A stretch of 64,000 bases of DNA. It comes from Peteryoungia ipomoeae (lineage in GTDB: Bacteria; Pseudomonadota; Alphaproteobacteria; Rhizobiales; Rhizobiaceae). The DNA is taken from positions 124,001-188,000 of the forward strand of contig NZ_STGV01000007.1 of NCBI RefSeq assembly GCF_004912165.1, given 5' to 3'. Shown here in pieces: positions 1 through 8,858 of the stretch (position 1 is the first letter of the stretch; every line of letters begins with the position of its first letter). Under the pieces are notes generated by a model that searched no databases, had not been told where the DNA came from, and saw only the letters and a list, made by a program, of their open reading frames with translations. A program made the translations under genes and the position numbers.

Positions 1-1424
1 GGCGCGGCGTTTGGGGATGGCGCCGGCGCGGGCAGTTCCACGGCCGATCCGCTGCCGATTGCCACGTGCAGGCGGATCGCCGCAATGGCATTGGCGCGCA
101 CGCTTTCGGCCAAGTCCAGCCGGGCCTCGCCAAGGGATCTTTCCGCCTCAAGGATATCGAGGATCAGGCCGGTGCCGCCGATATAGCTCTCACGCGCGAG
201 GTCGCGCGCTGTGCCGTAGGAAGCCACCTTGCGACGATGGGCTTCCGTTTCCGCCTGGCCACGATTGAGGGCGACGAGCGCGTTCTCGACTTCCTCGACC
301 GCGCGGAAGACCGTGTCTTTCCAGCGCAGATATTGGATGCGCGTTTCCGCCGTCTGGATGTCGACCTGCCGGCGCAAGCGCCCACCCTCGAATATCGGCG
401 CCAGAAGCGAAGGGCCGAAGCCCCAGGATGTCGTGCTGGCAGTCAGGCCCGAGGCGATCAGCCGTGCAACATCGATCGTACCATTGAGGCTGAGCGCTGG
501 ATAAAGCTGAGATCTGGCTACATCTATCCGTGCCGCCGCCGCCGCGAGCAATCGCTCCTCGCGGCGGATATCCGGACGATTGCGCAAGAGATCTGCCGGG
601 AAGCCGGTTTCGACACGATGGGTCAGGCGCGGCTGCTTGCTCTTGCCTTGCGTCAGTCGCGCGATTTCCACATTGGTGGTGCCGAGCAGTGTGGCAAGAT
701 GGTTGATGGCCTGCTGACGGTTGCGCTCATAGGGTGGGATTTGCGCCTTGGCATCGTCAACAAGCGCTTGCGCCTGCGCAGTATCAAGATTGCTGGCCGT
801 TCCCGTTTCAAGCATATCTTCCGTCAGGCTTCTCGTCTTCTCGCTCGATGCGAGATTGGCCCTGCTGATGCTGATTGCCTGTTCGTTGAACCGGAGGTCG
901 ATATAGGTCGCCGCGAGGTCGGCGAGGAAGGCAAGGCGCACCAGTTCGACATCGGTAGCGGCAGCGGAGGTGTTGGCCAGGCTTTCACGACGCGCTGCCC
1001 GCCCGCCGCCGAAGAGGTCGACCAGCATGGAGAAGGTGGCGGAAGCACCGTAGCTTGACTGCGGCGCTCCCTGGCCGTCGACGCGATCAAGCGCGCGGCT
1101 TGCCGAGGCGCCCGCCTGGATCTGCGGGAGATAGGTCGATGTGGCCAGAACCTCACGGAGGCGCGCGATGTCCAGCCGATGACGCGCCTGCTGGATGGAT
1201 ACGTTTTCGACCATACCCCGCCGGATCAGCGCATCGAGGACCGGATCATCGAAGGCGCGCCACCAGACCAGCAGTGTGATATCCTCGCGCATGGGCTGCA
1301 CGGATCCGGTCGTGAACCTGTCCGTCAGGTTGGTCGTTGGTCGCGGAGGGTTCCTCGTCTCGGCACAGGCAGCCAGAACGGCAGATATGGACAGAAGTGA
1401 CGCCAAAAGCACGGGAGATTTCAT
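1..1424 (-). CDS. RND efflux outer-membrane lipoprotein, NodT/OprM family (3' end outside window)
   Basis: Outer-membrane channel of a tripartite RND efflux system, TolC superfamily. The frame is open from the ATG at 1424 to the window edge, so the C-terminus is missing but probably only by a few residues (about 474 residues seen). The N-terminus is a lipoprotein signal with a lipobox (LAAC, Cys near residue 20). Two OEP repeats follow, with typical pieces such as WWRAFDDP early on and FPADLLRNRPDIRREE in the middle. No RND pump or adaptor gene is beside it; the pump at 12.1-16.3 kb lacks its own outer-membrane gene, so the two could pair, but this is inference. Family call is firm, partner is not. 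Confidence 0.85.
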   Translation of the reverse strand, partial: MKSPVLLASLLSISAVLAACAETRNPPRPTTNLTDRFTTGSVQPMREDITLLVWWRAFDDPVLDALIRRGMVENVSIQQARHRLDIARLREVLATSTYLPQIQAGASASRALDRVDGQGAPQSSYGASATFSMLVDLFGGGRAARRESLANTSAAATDVELVRLAFLADLAATYIDLRFNEQAISISRANLASSEKTRSLTEDMLETGTASNLDTAQAQALVDDAKAQIPPYERNRQQAINHLATLLGTTNVEIARLTQGKSKQPRLTHRVETGFPADLLRNRPDIRREERLLAAAAARIDVARSQLYPALSLNGTIDVARLIASGLTASTTSWGFGPSLLAPIFEGGRLRRQVDIQTAETRIQYLRWKDTVFRAVEEVENALVALNRGQAETEAHRRKVASYGTARDLARESYIGGTGLILDILEAERSLGEARLDLAESVRANAIAAIRLHVAIGSGSAVELPAPAPSPNAA

Positions 1425-1517
1425 GAGGCCGACACCGGTTGTTTTCTAACGGTTAACCATAAGGCCTCATGGTTTAGTAATTCTTAATTCAAGTCATGGC
1501 TGTAGTCGGGCAATTTC

Positions 1518-2531
1518 TCACGCGTGCGTCAGCTGGTCGCCCATGGGTCGCATGGATACGCTTTCGCTTACATAGCCGGTATCGATGACAAGCTGACCTC
1601 CGCGGGCGCGGGAGACGCAGGCGCAGATCCTCGGATCGTGCTGCCGTTCTTCTTCGGAAAAGAACACGTCGCGATGATCGAGCGGAGCGGTGGCGGAGAC
1701 GATCTTGACCGCACAGAGCCCGCATTCGCCGCGGCGGCAATCATGGATCATCGGCACGCCAGCTTCTTCCAAAGCTTCCAGCATGGTCTGATCGGGTCGG
1801 ACATCGACCGAAAGATCGAGGCCCTGCACTGAAACCGTGAAACTTTCCTCCGGGAACAGGCCGCTATCGCCAAAAACCTCGTATCGGAAGCGGCTGATGG
1901 GGCGACCAGACGCGATCCAGGCAGCCTTTGCGGCGTCCAGAAGAGCCAAGGGGCCGCAGACATACGCTTCCGTGTCCGAAGGGAGGTCGGCGAAGGCTTC
2001 TTGAAGATTGAGTGTCTGCCCCTCGTCCTGGGCAAAGGTTGCAAGCCTCTCTCCGAGCAGTGATTGCAGATCGGAGGCGAAGGCCATCGCGTCCCGCCGC
2101 CGGGCGGCGTAGAGGAGCTTGAGCGGGCGCCCCCTTGCTGCCAGGGCTTTCGCCATGCCGTAGATTGGCGTGATGCCGATGCCGCCGGCAATCAACAGGT
2201 AGTGCTCCGCCCGCCAGGAGAGTTCGAAGCGGTTCTCCGGTTCGGTCATTTCGGTTCTGTCTCCCACCTGAAGCTGCCAGATGAAAGCCGATCCGCCACG
2301 GCTGTTGGGATGCAGCTTGACGGCAATCGCAAGAGTGCCTGCTGCGCTCGGCACAACCGTATAGGTTCGAATGGCCGGAACTCCCTTGATCGATACCTTG
2401 ATATTGGTGTGCGACCCGGGGTCGAAGGCGCCATGAAAGCCGTCCACCGCAAAAGTGATCTGTCTGATGTCCTCGGCGATCTCCTCTGCCGCGATCACCC
2501 GTGCCGGCCGCCAAATCTGTTGTGAGCGCAT
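1518..2531 (-). CDS. vanB: Vanillate O-demethylase oxidoreductase (ferredoxin:NAD(P)H reductase type)
   Basis: Electron-transfer partner of a Rieske oxygenase, phthalate dioxygenase reductase family. It moves electrons from NAD(P)H through flavin to a plant-type 2Fe-2S cluster and on to the oxygenase. The N-terminal flavin domain shows the RTYTV region, the nucleotide-binding domain starts with GGIGITPI, and the C-terminal ferredoxin carries CRRGECGLC and a last Cys in RICACV. I place the start at 2531 because GGAGGAGG lies just before that ATG; the frame extends 15 residues further upstream without such a site. Length 337 aa is normal. It is the last gene of the van cluster. Confidence 0.85.
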   Translation of the reverse strand: MRSQQIWRPARVIAAEEIAEDIRQITFAVDGFHGAFDPGSHTNIKVSIKGVPAIRTYTVVPSAAGTLAIAVKLHPNSRGGSAFIWQLQVGDRTEMTEPENRFELSWRAEHYLLIAGGIGITPIYGMAKALAARGRPLKLLYAARRRDAMAFASDLQSLLGERLATFAQDEGQTLNLQEAFADLPSDTEAYVCGPLALLDAAKAAWIASGRPISRFRYEVFGDSGLFPEESFTVSVQGLDLSVDVRPDQTMLEALEEAGVPMIHDCRRGECGLCAVKIVSATAPLDHRDVFFSEEERQHDPRICACVSRARGGQLVIDTGYVSESVSMRPMGDQLTHA

Positions 2532-2585
2532 TTTTCCTCCTCCACCTTGCCCGGCCTTGTTGCTGGCGTCAGGCATGTCCCTGGC

Positions 2586-3326
2586 TCAGCTCGCCAGCAT
2601 GGCCAGCGCCAGAACCCGATCCTTCAAATCCGGCTGCTCCTCCAGCACAAAGTGCAGATTCTGGCGGGCAAGCCGGGCGTGTTCGCGCGCAACTGCTTCC
2701 GCGCGCGCGCCCTCTCTGGCTTCAATCGCCTGCAGGATCGCCTTGTGCTGCGCCTGACCGATGATCAGGCTCTGGCGAAAGGCCATCGCCCCTGGTTCTG
2801 CCCCGACAAAGGCATTGGGACTTGCGAACGGTAGGCGGCATGCGCGTGCCAGTTCGTCCGCAATCACCCGGCTGCCGGACAGGTTTGCCAGACCCTGGTG
2901 AAATCCGTCGTTCAAAGCCGCATATCGCTCGAGATCGATCTCCCCGGGCGCCAGCGCCAGAGTGACGTCCAGATCTGCAACAATCGTCTGCAAGGCCATC
3001 ATCGCATCCGCGGAATACCCTCGCTCGGCGGCAAGCCGTGCGGCTGTCCCTTCCAGGACGCCGCGCAACTCGATCGCGTCAAAGACATCCTCGCGGCTGA
3101 AGCGGCGGACCTGATACCCGCCGGAGGGGATGAGTGTCACCAGCCCCTCAAGCTCCAGTTTCTGCAGGGCACTGCGCAAGGGGGTGCGCGAGACGGAAAG
3201 GCGCGCCGACAGGGCGACTTCCGACAGGCGCTCGCCCGGTTCGATCGCGCCCTTCAGAACCAGATCTCGCAGTTCCGACAGTGCGCGTTCCGTCTGCTGA
3301 CGACCGCCGCCATGTTCTGTTGCCAT
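2586..3326 (-). CDS. vanR: GntR/FadR-family regulator, VanR-like
   Basis: Transcriptional regulator of the FadR subgroup of GntR proteins, 246 aa. A winged helix occupies about residues 15-75 (LSVSRTPLRSALQKLELEG is the recognition region), followed by an all-helical FCD ligand domain. It sits between vanA and vanB on the same strand, 4 bp downstream of vanA, so all three genes probably share one transcript. By analogy with VanR it should repress the cluster until vanillate binds. The likely target is the TGTATACA palindrome upstream of vanA. Family certain; name inferred from context. Confidence 0.8.
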   Translation of the reverse strand: MATEHGGGRQQTERALSELRDLVLKGAIEPGERLSEVALSARLSVSRTPLRSALQKLELEGLVTLIPSGGYQVRRFSREDVFDAIELRGVLEGTAARLAAERGYSADAMMALQTIVADLDVTLALAPGEIDLERYAALNDGFHQGLANLSGSRVIADELARACRLPFASPNAFVGAEPGAMAFRQSLIIGQAQHKAILQAIEAREGARAEAVAREHARLARQNLHFVLEEQPDLKDRVLALAMLAS

Positions 3327-3330
3327 GAGC

Positions 3331-4392
3331 CTATTCCGCCGCAGCCGGAAGGCCGCGACCCGGCTTTTGCTCTGCCTCGATCATCTGATCGATCAGCCGA
3401 CGGGCCCACATCGAGCCCGCATCAATGTTGAGGTTGTAGAATTTGTGATCGGGATTGGCGTCGATCGCCCGTTGCTGGGCTTCCAGCACCGCCTCGTCTT
3501 CGCGAAAGACGCCCGCCACCCCCTCGCGCAACTCGTGAGTGCGTGCCTGGTTCTTGAGGTCATAGTTGCGGGCAAAGGCCCAGAAATAGAGGCAGGTTTT
3601 GTCGGTTGCCGGTGTGATCGTGTTCAGCACATAGCCGTTGACGCCGCGCGATCGGTCTCCGGATTTGGCGCCGGTCCCGGCTTCGGCAACGCCGACATCA
3701 ATGGAGATGGTGCAAGGCGCCTCGAAGCGAATGATCTGCCAACGGTCTACCTTGCCGGCCTTGCCATACTGTTTGCGCCAGAAGGGCGGGGGATCGATAT
3801 CCTCCATCCAGCGGGTGATATAGGCGAAGCGATCGGAATGGGTGGCCTCGAACGGGGCTTCGGCCACGGCGCGATTGCCGATCGAGGAGCCGTGCACGAA
3901 GGTTTCGTGGGTCAGATCCATCAGATTGTCGACGACGAGACGATAGTCGCAGGCGACCTCGATTAGCTTGCCATCCGAAGCCCAGTCCGGATCGTCGTTC
4001 CAGTGCAGGTCCGGGATGAGGGCAGGGTCTGCGCGTGCCGGGTCGCCGGGCCAGATCCAGATGAGACGGTGTTTCTCGGCAATCGGATAGGACTTGACGC
4101 AGGCCGAAGGATTGATGGTGTCTTGTGACGGCATGTATACACATCGACCGGTGTCATCGAATTCCAGTCCGTGATAACCGCAGACGACATTGTCGCCCTC
4201 CAGACGTCCCAGGGACAGCGGAACAAGGCGGTGCCAGCAGGCATCTGCCAGCGCCACGGCCTGGCCGTTCTCCTTGCGGTAAAGCACGATCTGCTTGTTG
4301 CATATGGTGCGCGGCAAGAGGGCGCGCTTCAGCTCGACGTCATAAGCCGCCGCATACCAGGCATTCAGCGGAAAGGTCTGTGTAGTCATCAT
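3331..4392 (-). CDS. vanA: Vanillate O-demethylase, Rieske oxygenase subunit
   Basis: Terminal oxygenase that demethylates vanillate to protocatechuate and formaldehyde with electrons from VanB. The 353-aa protein has a Rieske 2Fe-2S centre with C52-x-H54 and C71-x2-H74, and a mononuclear iron site in DNLMDLTHETFVH (D159, H162, H167). That segment and the later NIDAG motif agree with VanA and less well with dicamba monooxygenase. The Rieske motif reads CWH where VanA usually has CPH. Start chosen at the first of two adjacent ATGs, behind GAGGAGG. The product would feed the pca genes at 43-51 kb. A related aromatic O-demethylase remains possible. Confidence 0.87.
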   Translation of the reverse strand: MMTTQTFPLNAWYAAAYDVELKRALLPRTICNKQIVLYRKENGQAVALADACWHRLVPLSLGRLEGDNVVCGYHGLEFDDTGRCVYMPSQDTINPSACVKSYPIAEKHRLIWIWPGDPARADPALIPDLHWNDDPDWASDGKLIEVACDYRLVVDNLMDLTHETFVHGSSIGNRAVAEAPFEATHSDRFAYITRWMEDIDPPPFWRKQYGKAGKVDRWQIIRFEAPCTISIDVGVAEAGTGAKSGDRSRGVNGYVLNTITPATDKTCLYFWAFARNYDLKNQARTHELREGVAGVFREDEAVLEAQQRAIDANPDHKFYNLNIDAGSMWARRLIDQMIEAEQKPGRGLPAAAE

Positions 4393-4422
4393 CTGTCCTC
4401 CTCAGATCAGAGGATTAGGGCA

Positions 4423-4436
4423 GCATGTATACAATC
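4423..4436. promoter_or_regulatory. Putative GntR-type operator upstream of vanA
   Basis: A perfect TGTATACA palindrome (4426-4433) lies about 35 bp before the vanA start. With its flanks it fits the FadR-type pattern (GT...AC core with A/T on either side). The same 11-mer GCATGTATACA appears again inside vanA at 4131-4141. Assignment to the neighbouring VanR-like protein is inference. Confidence 0.5.
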
Positions 4437-4488
4437 TGTCAAGCGATCAGGCAGCGGCACACCGATCCGCCGCCTGCTGCTTTCCTGG

Positions 4489-5403
4489 TCAAGGCTGCTG
4501 GGCGCCGGTCGTTGCCGTGTAAATCGCGTAGAGCGAGGTTGAGGCTGTAATGAACAGCCGGTTGCGGCGCGGGCCGCCGAAGGTCAGGTTCGAGACGGCC
4601 TGGGGCACGAGGATCTTGCCGAGAAGCCGACCATCGGGCGCAAAGCAATGCACACCGTCGGCAGCACTCGACCAGAGATTTCCATGGAGGTCGACGCGCA
4701 TGCCATCGGGAATGCCCTTGTCGATTTCGGCAAACACCCGGCCGTTCTGAAGCCGTTTACCGTCAACCACGTCGAAGACGCGAATGTGGCGTGGTGCCTC
4801 CGGCGCATGACTTGCGCCGGAATCCGCGACGTAGAGCAAGGTTTCATCCGGCGAGAAGGCAAGACCATTCGGCTGCAGGAAGTCATCCACCATGACGTCA
4901 AGAGCGCCGGAGTCCGGGTCAAGACGATAGACGTTGCGGCTCGGTTGTTCCTGCTCGGATCTGTAGCCTTCATAGTCTGAGAGTATGCCGTAGGATGGAT
5001 CGGTGAACCAGACCGAGCTATCGGAGCGCACGATGACGTCATTGGGCGAGTTCAGCCGTTTGCCGTTATAAGTGTCGGCCAAGACAGTGATCGTACCATC
5101 CACCTCGGTTCGGATGACCCGCCGTCCGCCGTGCTCGCAGGAGACCAGGCGCCCTTTCCGGTCGCGGGTGTTGCCGTTGATGAAATGTGATGGCGCACGG
5201 AAGACCGACACGCCACCGCCTTCGACCCAGCGCAGAACCCGCTGGTTGGGGATATCGCTGAAGAGCAGATGCTGCGCGTCGTCGAACCAGACCGGGCCTT
5301 CGGTCCAGCGGCATCCGGTGTGCAGTTCGTCGAGTTGGGCACTCGGAACAGTAAGGTCGCGAAAGCTGGGATCGCTGATCTTGTAAACGGGATTGTCCGA
5401 CAT
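4489..5403 (-). CDS. SMP-30/gluconolactonase-family lactonase
   Basis: Six-bladed beta-propeller lactonase, 304 aa, the family that opens sugar lactones during non-phosphorylated sugar oxidation. Metal-binding positions are recognisable: E35 in TEGPVW, Asn in the SPNDV segment and Asp in YVADSG. No signal peptide, so it is probably cytoplasmic. It lies 19 bp after the second permease of the sugar ABC importer, in the same direction, which suggests that the imported sugar or its lactone is the substrate. Actual substrate unknown. Confidence 0.85.
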   Translation of the reverse strand: MSDNPVYKISDPSFRDLTVPSAQLDELHTGCRWTEGPVWFDDAQHLLFSDIPNQRVLRWVEGGGVSVFRAPSHFINGNTRDRKGRLVSCEHGGRRVIRTEVDGTITVLADTYNGKRLNSPNDVIVRSDSSVWFTDPSYGILSDYEGYRSEQEQPSRNVYRLDPDSGALDVMVDDFLQPNGLAFSPDETLLYVADSGASHAPEAPRHIRVFDVVDGKRLQNGRVFAEIDKGIPDGMRVDLHGNLWSSAADGVHCFAPDGRLLGKILVPQAVSNLTFGGPRRNRLFITASTSLYAIYTATTGAQQP

Positions 5404-5422
5404 GGTGCGTGTCCTGGTTCTT

Positions 5423-6367
5423 CTATCGTTTGCCGAGGGCGCGGGCGCCCGGCAGCATGATGACCGCGATGATGATGAGTCCGGTGAGGATCAGCCGGAT
5501 GCCTGCGCCGAAGCCATAGGTGTTGAGCATCGAGACGACAAGGAACATGAAGAGCGAGGCGCCCCAGATGCCCGGCACATTGGAATTGCCGCCGGCAACC
5601 GCAGTGCCGCCGATCACGACGACAGCAATCGACATCAAGAGGTATTCGCTTCCCATGTTGAGTGCGGCACCGCCTGAGAAGCTGGCGAGCAGATAGCCGC
5701 AGATGGCAGCAAGGAGCGCGCAGAGCACGTAGGTGATGAGGCGCGTGCCGTCGACGGGGATACCCGCCATCCTCGCGGCCTGCAGGCTTTGCCCGATGGC
5801 GGAGATCCAGCGACCGTAAACCGTTCGATTGAGCACGAACCAGACCAGCAGGGACAGGATCAGGGCGACGATCGCGACGTTCGGCAGGCCCGCAGTCGAC
5901 CCGGTGGTAAATTCCGCAAGCCCGCTCGGCGGCTTGATCCTGAGGCCGCGATTGGTCCAGATCGCCGTGGACTGGATGATGAAGCTCATCGACAGCGTCG
6001 CGATGATCGGCGGGATGCGCAAGAGCTTGATCAGGGCGTAGTTGCCAAGGCCGATTGCGATGCCAATGACGATGGCGACCAGAAACCCGATTGCGATCAT
6101 GCCGTTCTCGACATTCATTACCTTGAGCGCCACGGTTCCCGCAAGTGTCATCGTGGCGGGGACCGAGAGGTCGATATTGCCGGGGCCAAGGGTGATGACC
6201 AGCATCTGGCCGAGGCCGACAAGAATGGAGAAGGCGGCGAAGGTGAATGCCGCCTGGGCGAGGCCGAGCGTGCTTGCGCCACCGGTAAAGACAACGGTGG
6301 TGATGAAGACGAGGGCGGCCGCGGCGAAGGACCAGATCCACGGTCTGCGCAGAAGGGATGTGCTCAT
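5423..6367 (-). CDS. Sugar ABC transporter permease (RbsC type), second copy
   Basis: Inner-membrane permease of a ribose/xylose-class (CUT2) importer, 314 aa with about 8-10 hydrophobic helices. The ATG at 6367 overlaps the stop of the preceding permease by 4 bp (ATGA), which decides the start; the longer upstream frame runs inside that gene. Sequence pieces such as LGQMLVITLGPGNIDLSVPA, a family hallmark, sit in the first half. It probably forms a heterodimer with the product of 6364-7308. Substrate unknown. Confidence 0.88.
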   Translation of the reverse strand: MSTSLLRRPWIWSFAAAALVFITTVVFTGGASTLGLAQAAFTFAAFSILVGLGQMLVITLGPGNIDLSVPATMTLAGTVALKVMNVENGMIAIGFLVAIVIGIAIGLGNYALIKLLRIPPIIATLSMSFIIQSTAIWTNRGLRIKPPSGLAEFTTGSTAGLPNVAIVALILSLLVWFVLNRTVYGRWISAIGQSLQAARMAGIPVDGTRLITYVLCALLAAICGYLLASFSGGAALNMGSEYLLMSIAVVVIGGTAVAGGNSNVPGIWGASLFMFLVVSMLNTYGFGAGIRLILTGLIIIAVIMLPGARALGKR

Positions 6368-7308
6368 TTCGACCTCCGGCCTTCGAAGCGGTTGAGCGCC
6401 AGGCGCAGCGTCAGCACGAGGATGAGGATGCCGCCCTGCGCGCCGATCTGCCAATCCGGCGAAATCCGCAGAAACGAAAGGAAGGAACCGGCAAGTGTCA
6501 GGGTCAGAGCACCGATTACGGCGCCGATTGGCGAAACGCGACCGCCGACGAATTCACCGCCGCCGAGGATGACGCCTGCGATCGACAGAAGCGTGTAGCG
6601 CAGGGCGATGTTGGCATCTGCCGAGGTTGTGAGCCCGACAAGCGCCATGCCGGAGAGCACGGCGAAGACGCCGGCGAGCGCATAGATGGCAGCCCTTGCG
6701 CGGATGATCGACCAGCCGGCACGCTCGACGGAGCGGGCATTGCCGCCAACGCCGCGCAGCACGACCCCGAAAGAAGAACGCATGATGACAAAATGGCTGA
6801 TTGCGGCGATCAGGACGCTCGCGACGATTGCCATCGGCACAAGCGGCGGTTTGGAGGTCATTATGGCCCTGAGATATGCTGGCGCCTCGCCACCCGGAGC
6901 GGGCAGGATCAGCACGGCAAGTCCGCCCCAAACGAAGCTCATCCCGAGTGTCACGACAATGGACGGCAGGTCGCGGATGTGGATGAGGACGCCGATCACC
7001 GCGTATACCCCGATCGCACCGGCAAGGATCAGGAGACCCAGCAGCGGCGCGCTGTTCAAAAAGGTGGCTGTTACGCAGGCGACGAAGCTGACGAAGGTGC
7101 CCATCGATAGATCGAGATCGTTCACCGTCATGATCAGCATCTGCGCGATGGTGGCGAGCGCGATCGGCACCGCAAGATTGAACAGCAGGTTGAGGCCGGT
7201 ATAGCTCATGGCGCGTGGCTGCAGATAAAAGACGGCTGCCAGCAGAGCGGTCAGGGACAGAACGGGGATTAGGAGGCGAAGCGTGTCTGCGGAAATATGC
7301 CTGCTCAT
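6364..7308 (-). CDS. Sugar ABC transporter permease (RbsC type), first copy
   Basis: CUT2-class permease, 314 aa, with the family piece IAQMLIMTVNDLDLSMGTFVS and multiple membrane spans. The ATG at 7308 overlaps the ATPase stop codon (ATGA), showing translational coupling. Two different permeases of equal length in tandem imply a heterodimeric channel, whereas classical RbsC is a homodimer. Sugar specificity cannot be read from the sequence. Confidence 0.88.
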   Translation of the reverse strand: MSRHISADTLRLLIPVLSLTALLAAVFYLQPRAMSYTGLNLLFNLAVPIALATIAQMLIMTVNDLDLSMGTFVSFVACVTATFLNSAPLLGLLILAGAIGVYAVIGVLIHIRDLPSIVVTLGMSFVWGGLAVLILPAPGGEAPAYLRAIMTSKPPLVPMAIVASVLIAAISHFVIMRSSFGVVLRGVGGNARSVERAGWSIIRARAAIYALAGVFAVLSGMALVGLTTSADANIALRYTLLSIAGVILGGGEFVGGRVSPIGAVIGALTLTLAGSFLSFLRISPDWQIGAQGGILILVLTLRLALNRFEGRRSK

Positions 7309-8762
7309 GCCGCCTCCCTGAAGGATGCGGCCAGGATGTTTTCCTCGGTCACGGCATCGCCGGTCAATTCGGCGACGATGGCGCCGTTGTTGAACACATA
7401 GACACGGTCGCACAGGCAAACCTCGTCCATCTCCGTCGAGTACCAGACGAAGGTCCGGCCCGCTGTCGCCTCCTCGCGCAGGATGCCGTAGACCTCCTGC
7501 TTGGTGCCGAAGTCGACGCCGCGCATGGGATCGTCCATCAGGACAACCGGGGCGCGGCTGGCGAGGGCGCGGGCAAAGAGGACCTTTTGCTGGTTGCCGC
7601 CCGACAGTGAGAGAATGCCGTTGTCCATGTCGGGCGTGCGGATGCCGATCCGGGACTTCCAGCTTTCCCCCAGATCGACCTCCCGCCGCTCGTCGAGTGT
7701 GCCGAGACGGGAGAGGTCGGGGAGAACGCCGACGGTCAGGTTGCGCAGGATGCTCCACAGGGAAAAGGTGCCGTTGACCGCCCTGTCGCCGGCAACAAAG
7801 GCCACTTCAGGGGTGGAAGGCTGGCGCCAATTGCCGCTTCTGTCGTTGAAAAGTCTGATCAGCATGTCGGTCTGTCCATGGCCGCCAAGCCCGGCGAAGC
7901 CGACGATTTCGCCGCGGAAGGCCTGAAATCCCAGCCCGCGGTCGCGGGCCGGGGGCAATGCGATCAAGGGCGCACCGTCACGGGCGCTTGCGGCCTGCCG
8001 CGCCTGGCGGGCCTTCACCACGCTGCCCATGGCCTCGATCAGTCTGTGTTCGGTGAAGGCCAGGGCGGCCCGCTCGGCGACGATCCTTCCATCCTTCATC
8101 ACCACGATGCGATCGGCAATGGAGAGGATTTCGCTCAGAATATGCGAGATGAACAGAACCGAGCCGCCCGAGGCGATAAAATGCCGGACATAGGCAAGAA
8201 GCTGTTCGGCAAGGCGCGCGTCGAGCGATGATGTCGGTTCATCAAGGATGACCAGGCGCACCCGGTTGCCGACCGCGCAGAAGGTTGTGGCGATTTCCAC
8301 CATCTGCCGCTCAGCAATGGTCAGTGTGCCGACCTGGTCTTCGCTGTCGATGCCGTGGCCCGGAAAGATCTCGTCGAGCTTTCCGGTTATGATCTCCGCT
8401 CCCCGCTTGCGCCAGCCCCAGCCATTGAGGTCCGGATGCATGACGCGGGTGTTTTCGACGACCGTCAGGTTCGGGCAGAGCGAGAGTTCCTGGAAGACGC
8501 AGCGAATGCCGGCTTCACGGGCAGCGCGGATGCCACGGCCCGTCTTCGGCAGGGCATAACGAACTTCGCCCTGATGTGGGCTCAGACCGCCATTGATGAC
8601 GTTGACGATGGTGGACTTGCCGGCGCCATTGTGGCCGACAAGGCCGACGCATTCGCCGGGGCGGATCGAAAGCGTCACGCCGTCAAGCGCCTTCACAGCG
8701 CCGAAGCTGACCCTCGCATCGGTCACGCTCACGACCGGTGGGCTCTCGCCGTTCATCATCAT
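7305..8762 (-). CDS. Sugar ABC transporter ATP-binding protein (RbsA/XylG type, duplicated ABC domains)
   Basis: ATPase of the CUT2 importer, 485 aa, with two fused ABC domains. The first has Walker A GHNGAGKST, the relaxed signature LTIAERQMVEIA and Walker B VILDEPTSSLD. The second has a degenerate Walker A (GLGGHGQTD), signature LSGGNQQKV and VVLMDDPMRGVD. This asymmetry is normal for RbsA-type proteins. It follows the binding-protein gene after a 96-bp gap that holds a strong hairpin and overlaps the next permease by 4 bp. Confidence 0.9.
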   Translation of the reverse strand: MMMNGESPPVVSVTDARVSFGAVKALDGVTLSIRPGECVGLVGHNGAGKSTIVNVINGGLSPHQGEVRYALPKTGRGIRAAREAGIRCVFQELSLCPNLTVVENTRVMHPDLNGWGWRKRGAEIITGKLDEIFPGHGIDSEDQVGTLTIAERQMVEIATTFCAVGNRVRLVILDEPTSSLDARLAEQLLAYVRHFIASGGSVLFISHILSEILSIADRIVVMKDGRIVAERAALAFTEHRLIEAMGSVVKARQARQAASARDGAPLIALPPARDRGLGFQAFRGEIVGFAGLGGHGQTDMLIRLFNDRSGNWRQPSTPEVAFVAGDRAVNGTFSLWSILRNLTVGVLPDLSRLGTLDERREVDLGESWKSRIGIRTPDMDNGILSLSGGNQQKVLFARALASRAPVVLMDDPMRGVDFGTKQEVYGILREEATAGRTFVWYSTEMDEVCLCDRVYVFNNGAIVAELTGDAVTEENILAASFREAA

Positions 8763-8804
8763 GCCTTCACCTGTGCGATCTTGCTGCCTGCCTCGCCGAT
8801 GCTT

Positions 8805-8839
8805 CCCGTCCCGCCCGGCAGGGTGCCGGACGGATCGGG
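8805..8839. other. GC-rich hairpin between binding-protein and ATPase genes
   Basis: Two 15-base imperfect arms (8805-8819 and 8825-8839) around a 5-base loop, in the gap after the binding-protein gene of the CUT2 importer. No long T-run follows on the transcribed strand, so an mRNA-stabilising or attenuating stem is likelier than a full terminator. Comparable stems follow two other binding-protein genes in this window. Confidence 0.55.
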
Positions 8840-8858
8840 GAGGGGTTTCGGGCTTTTG

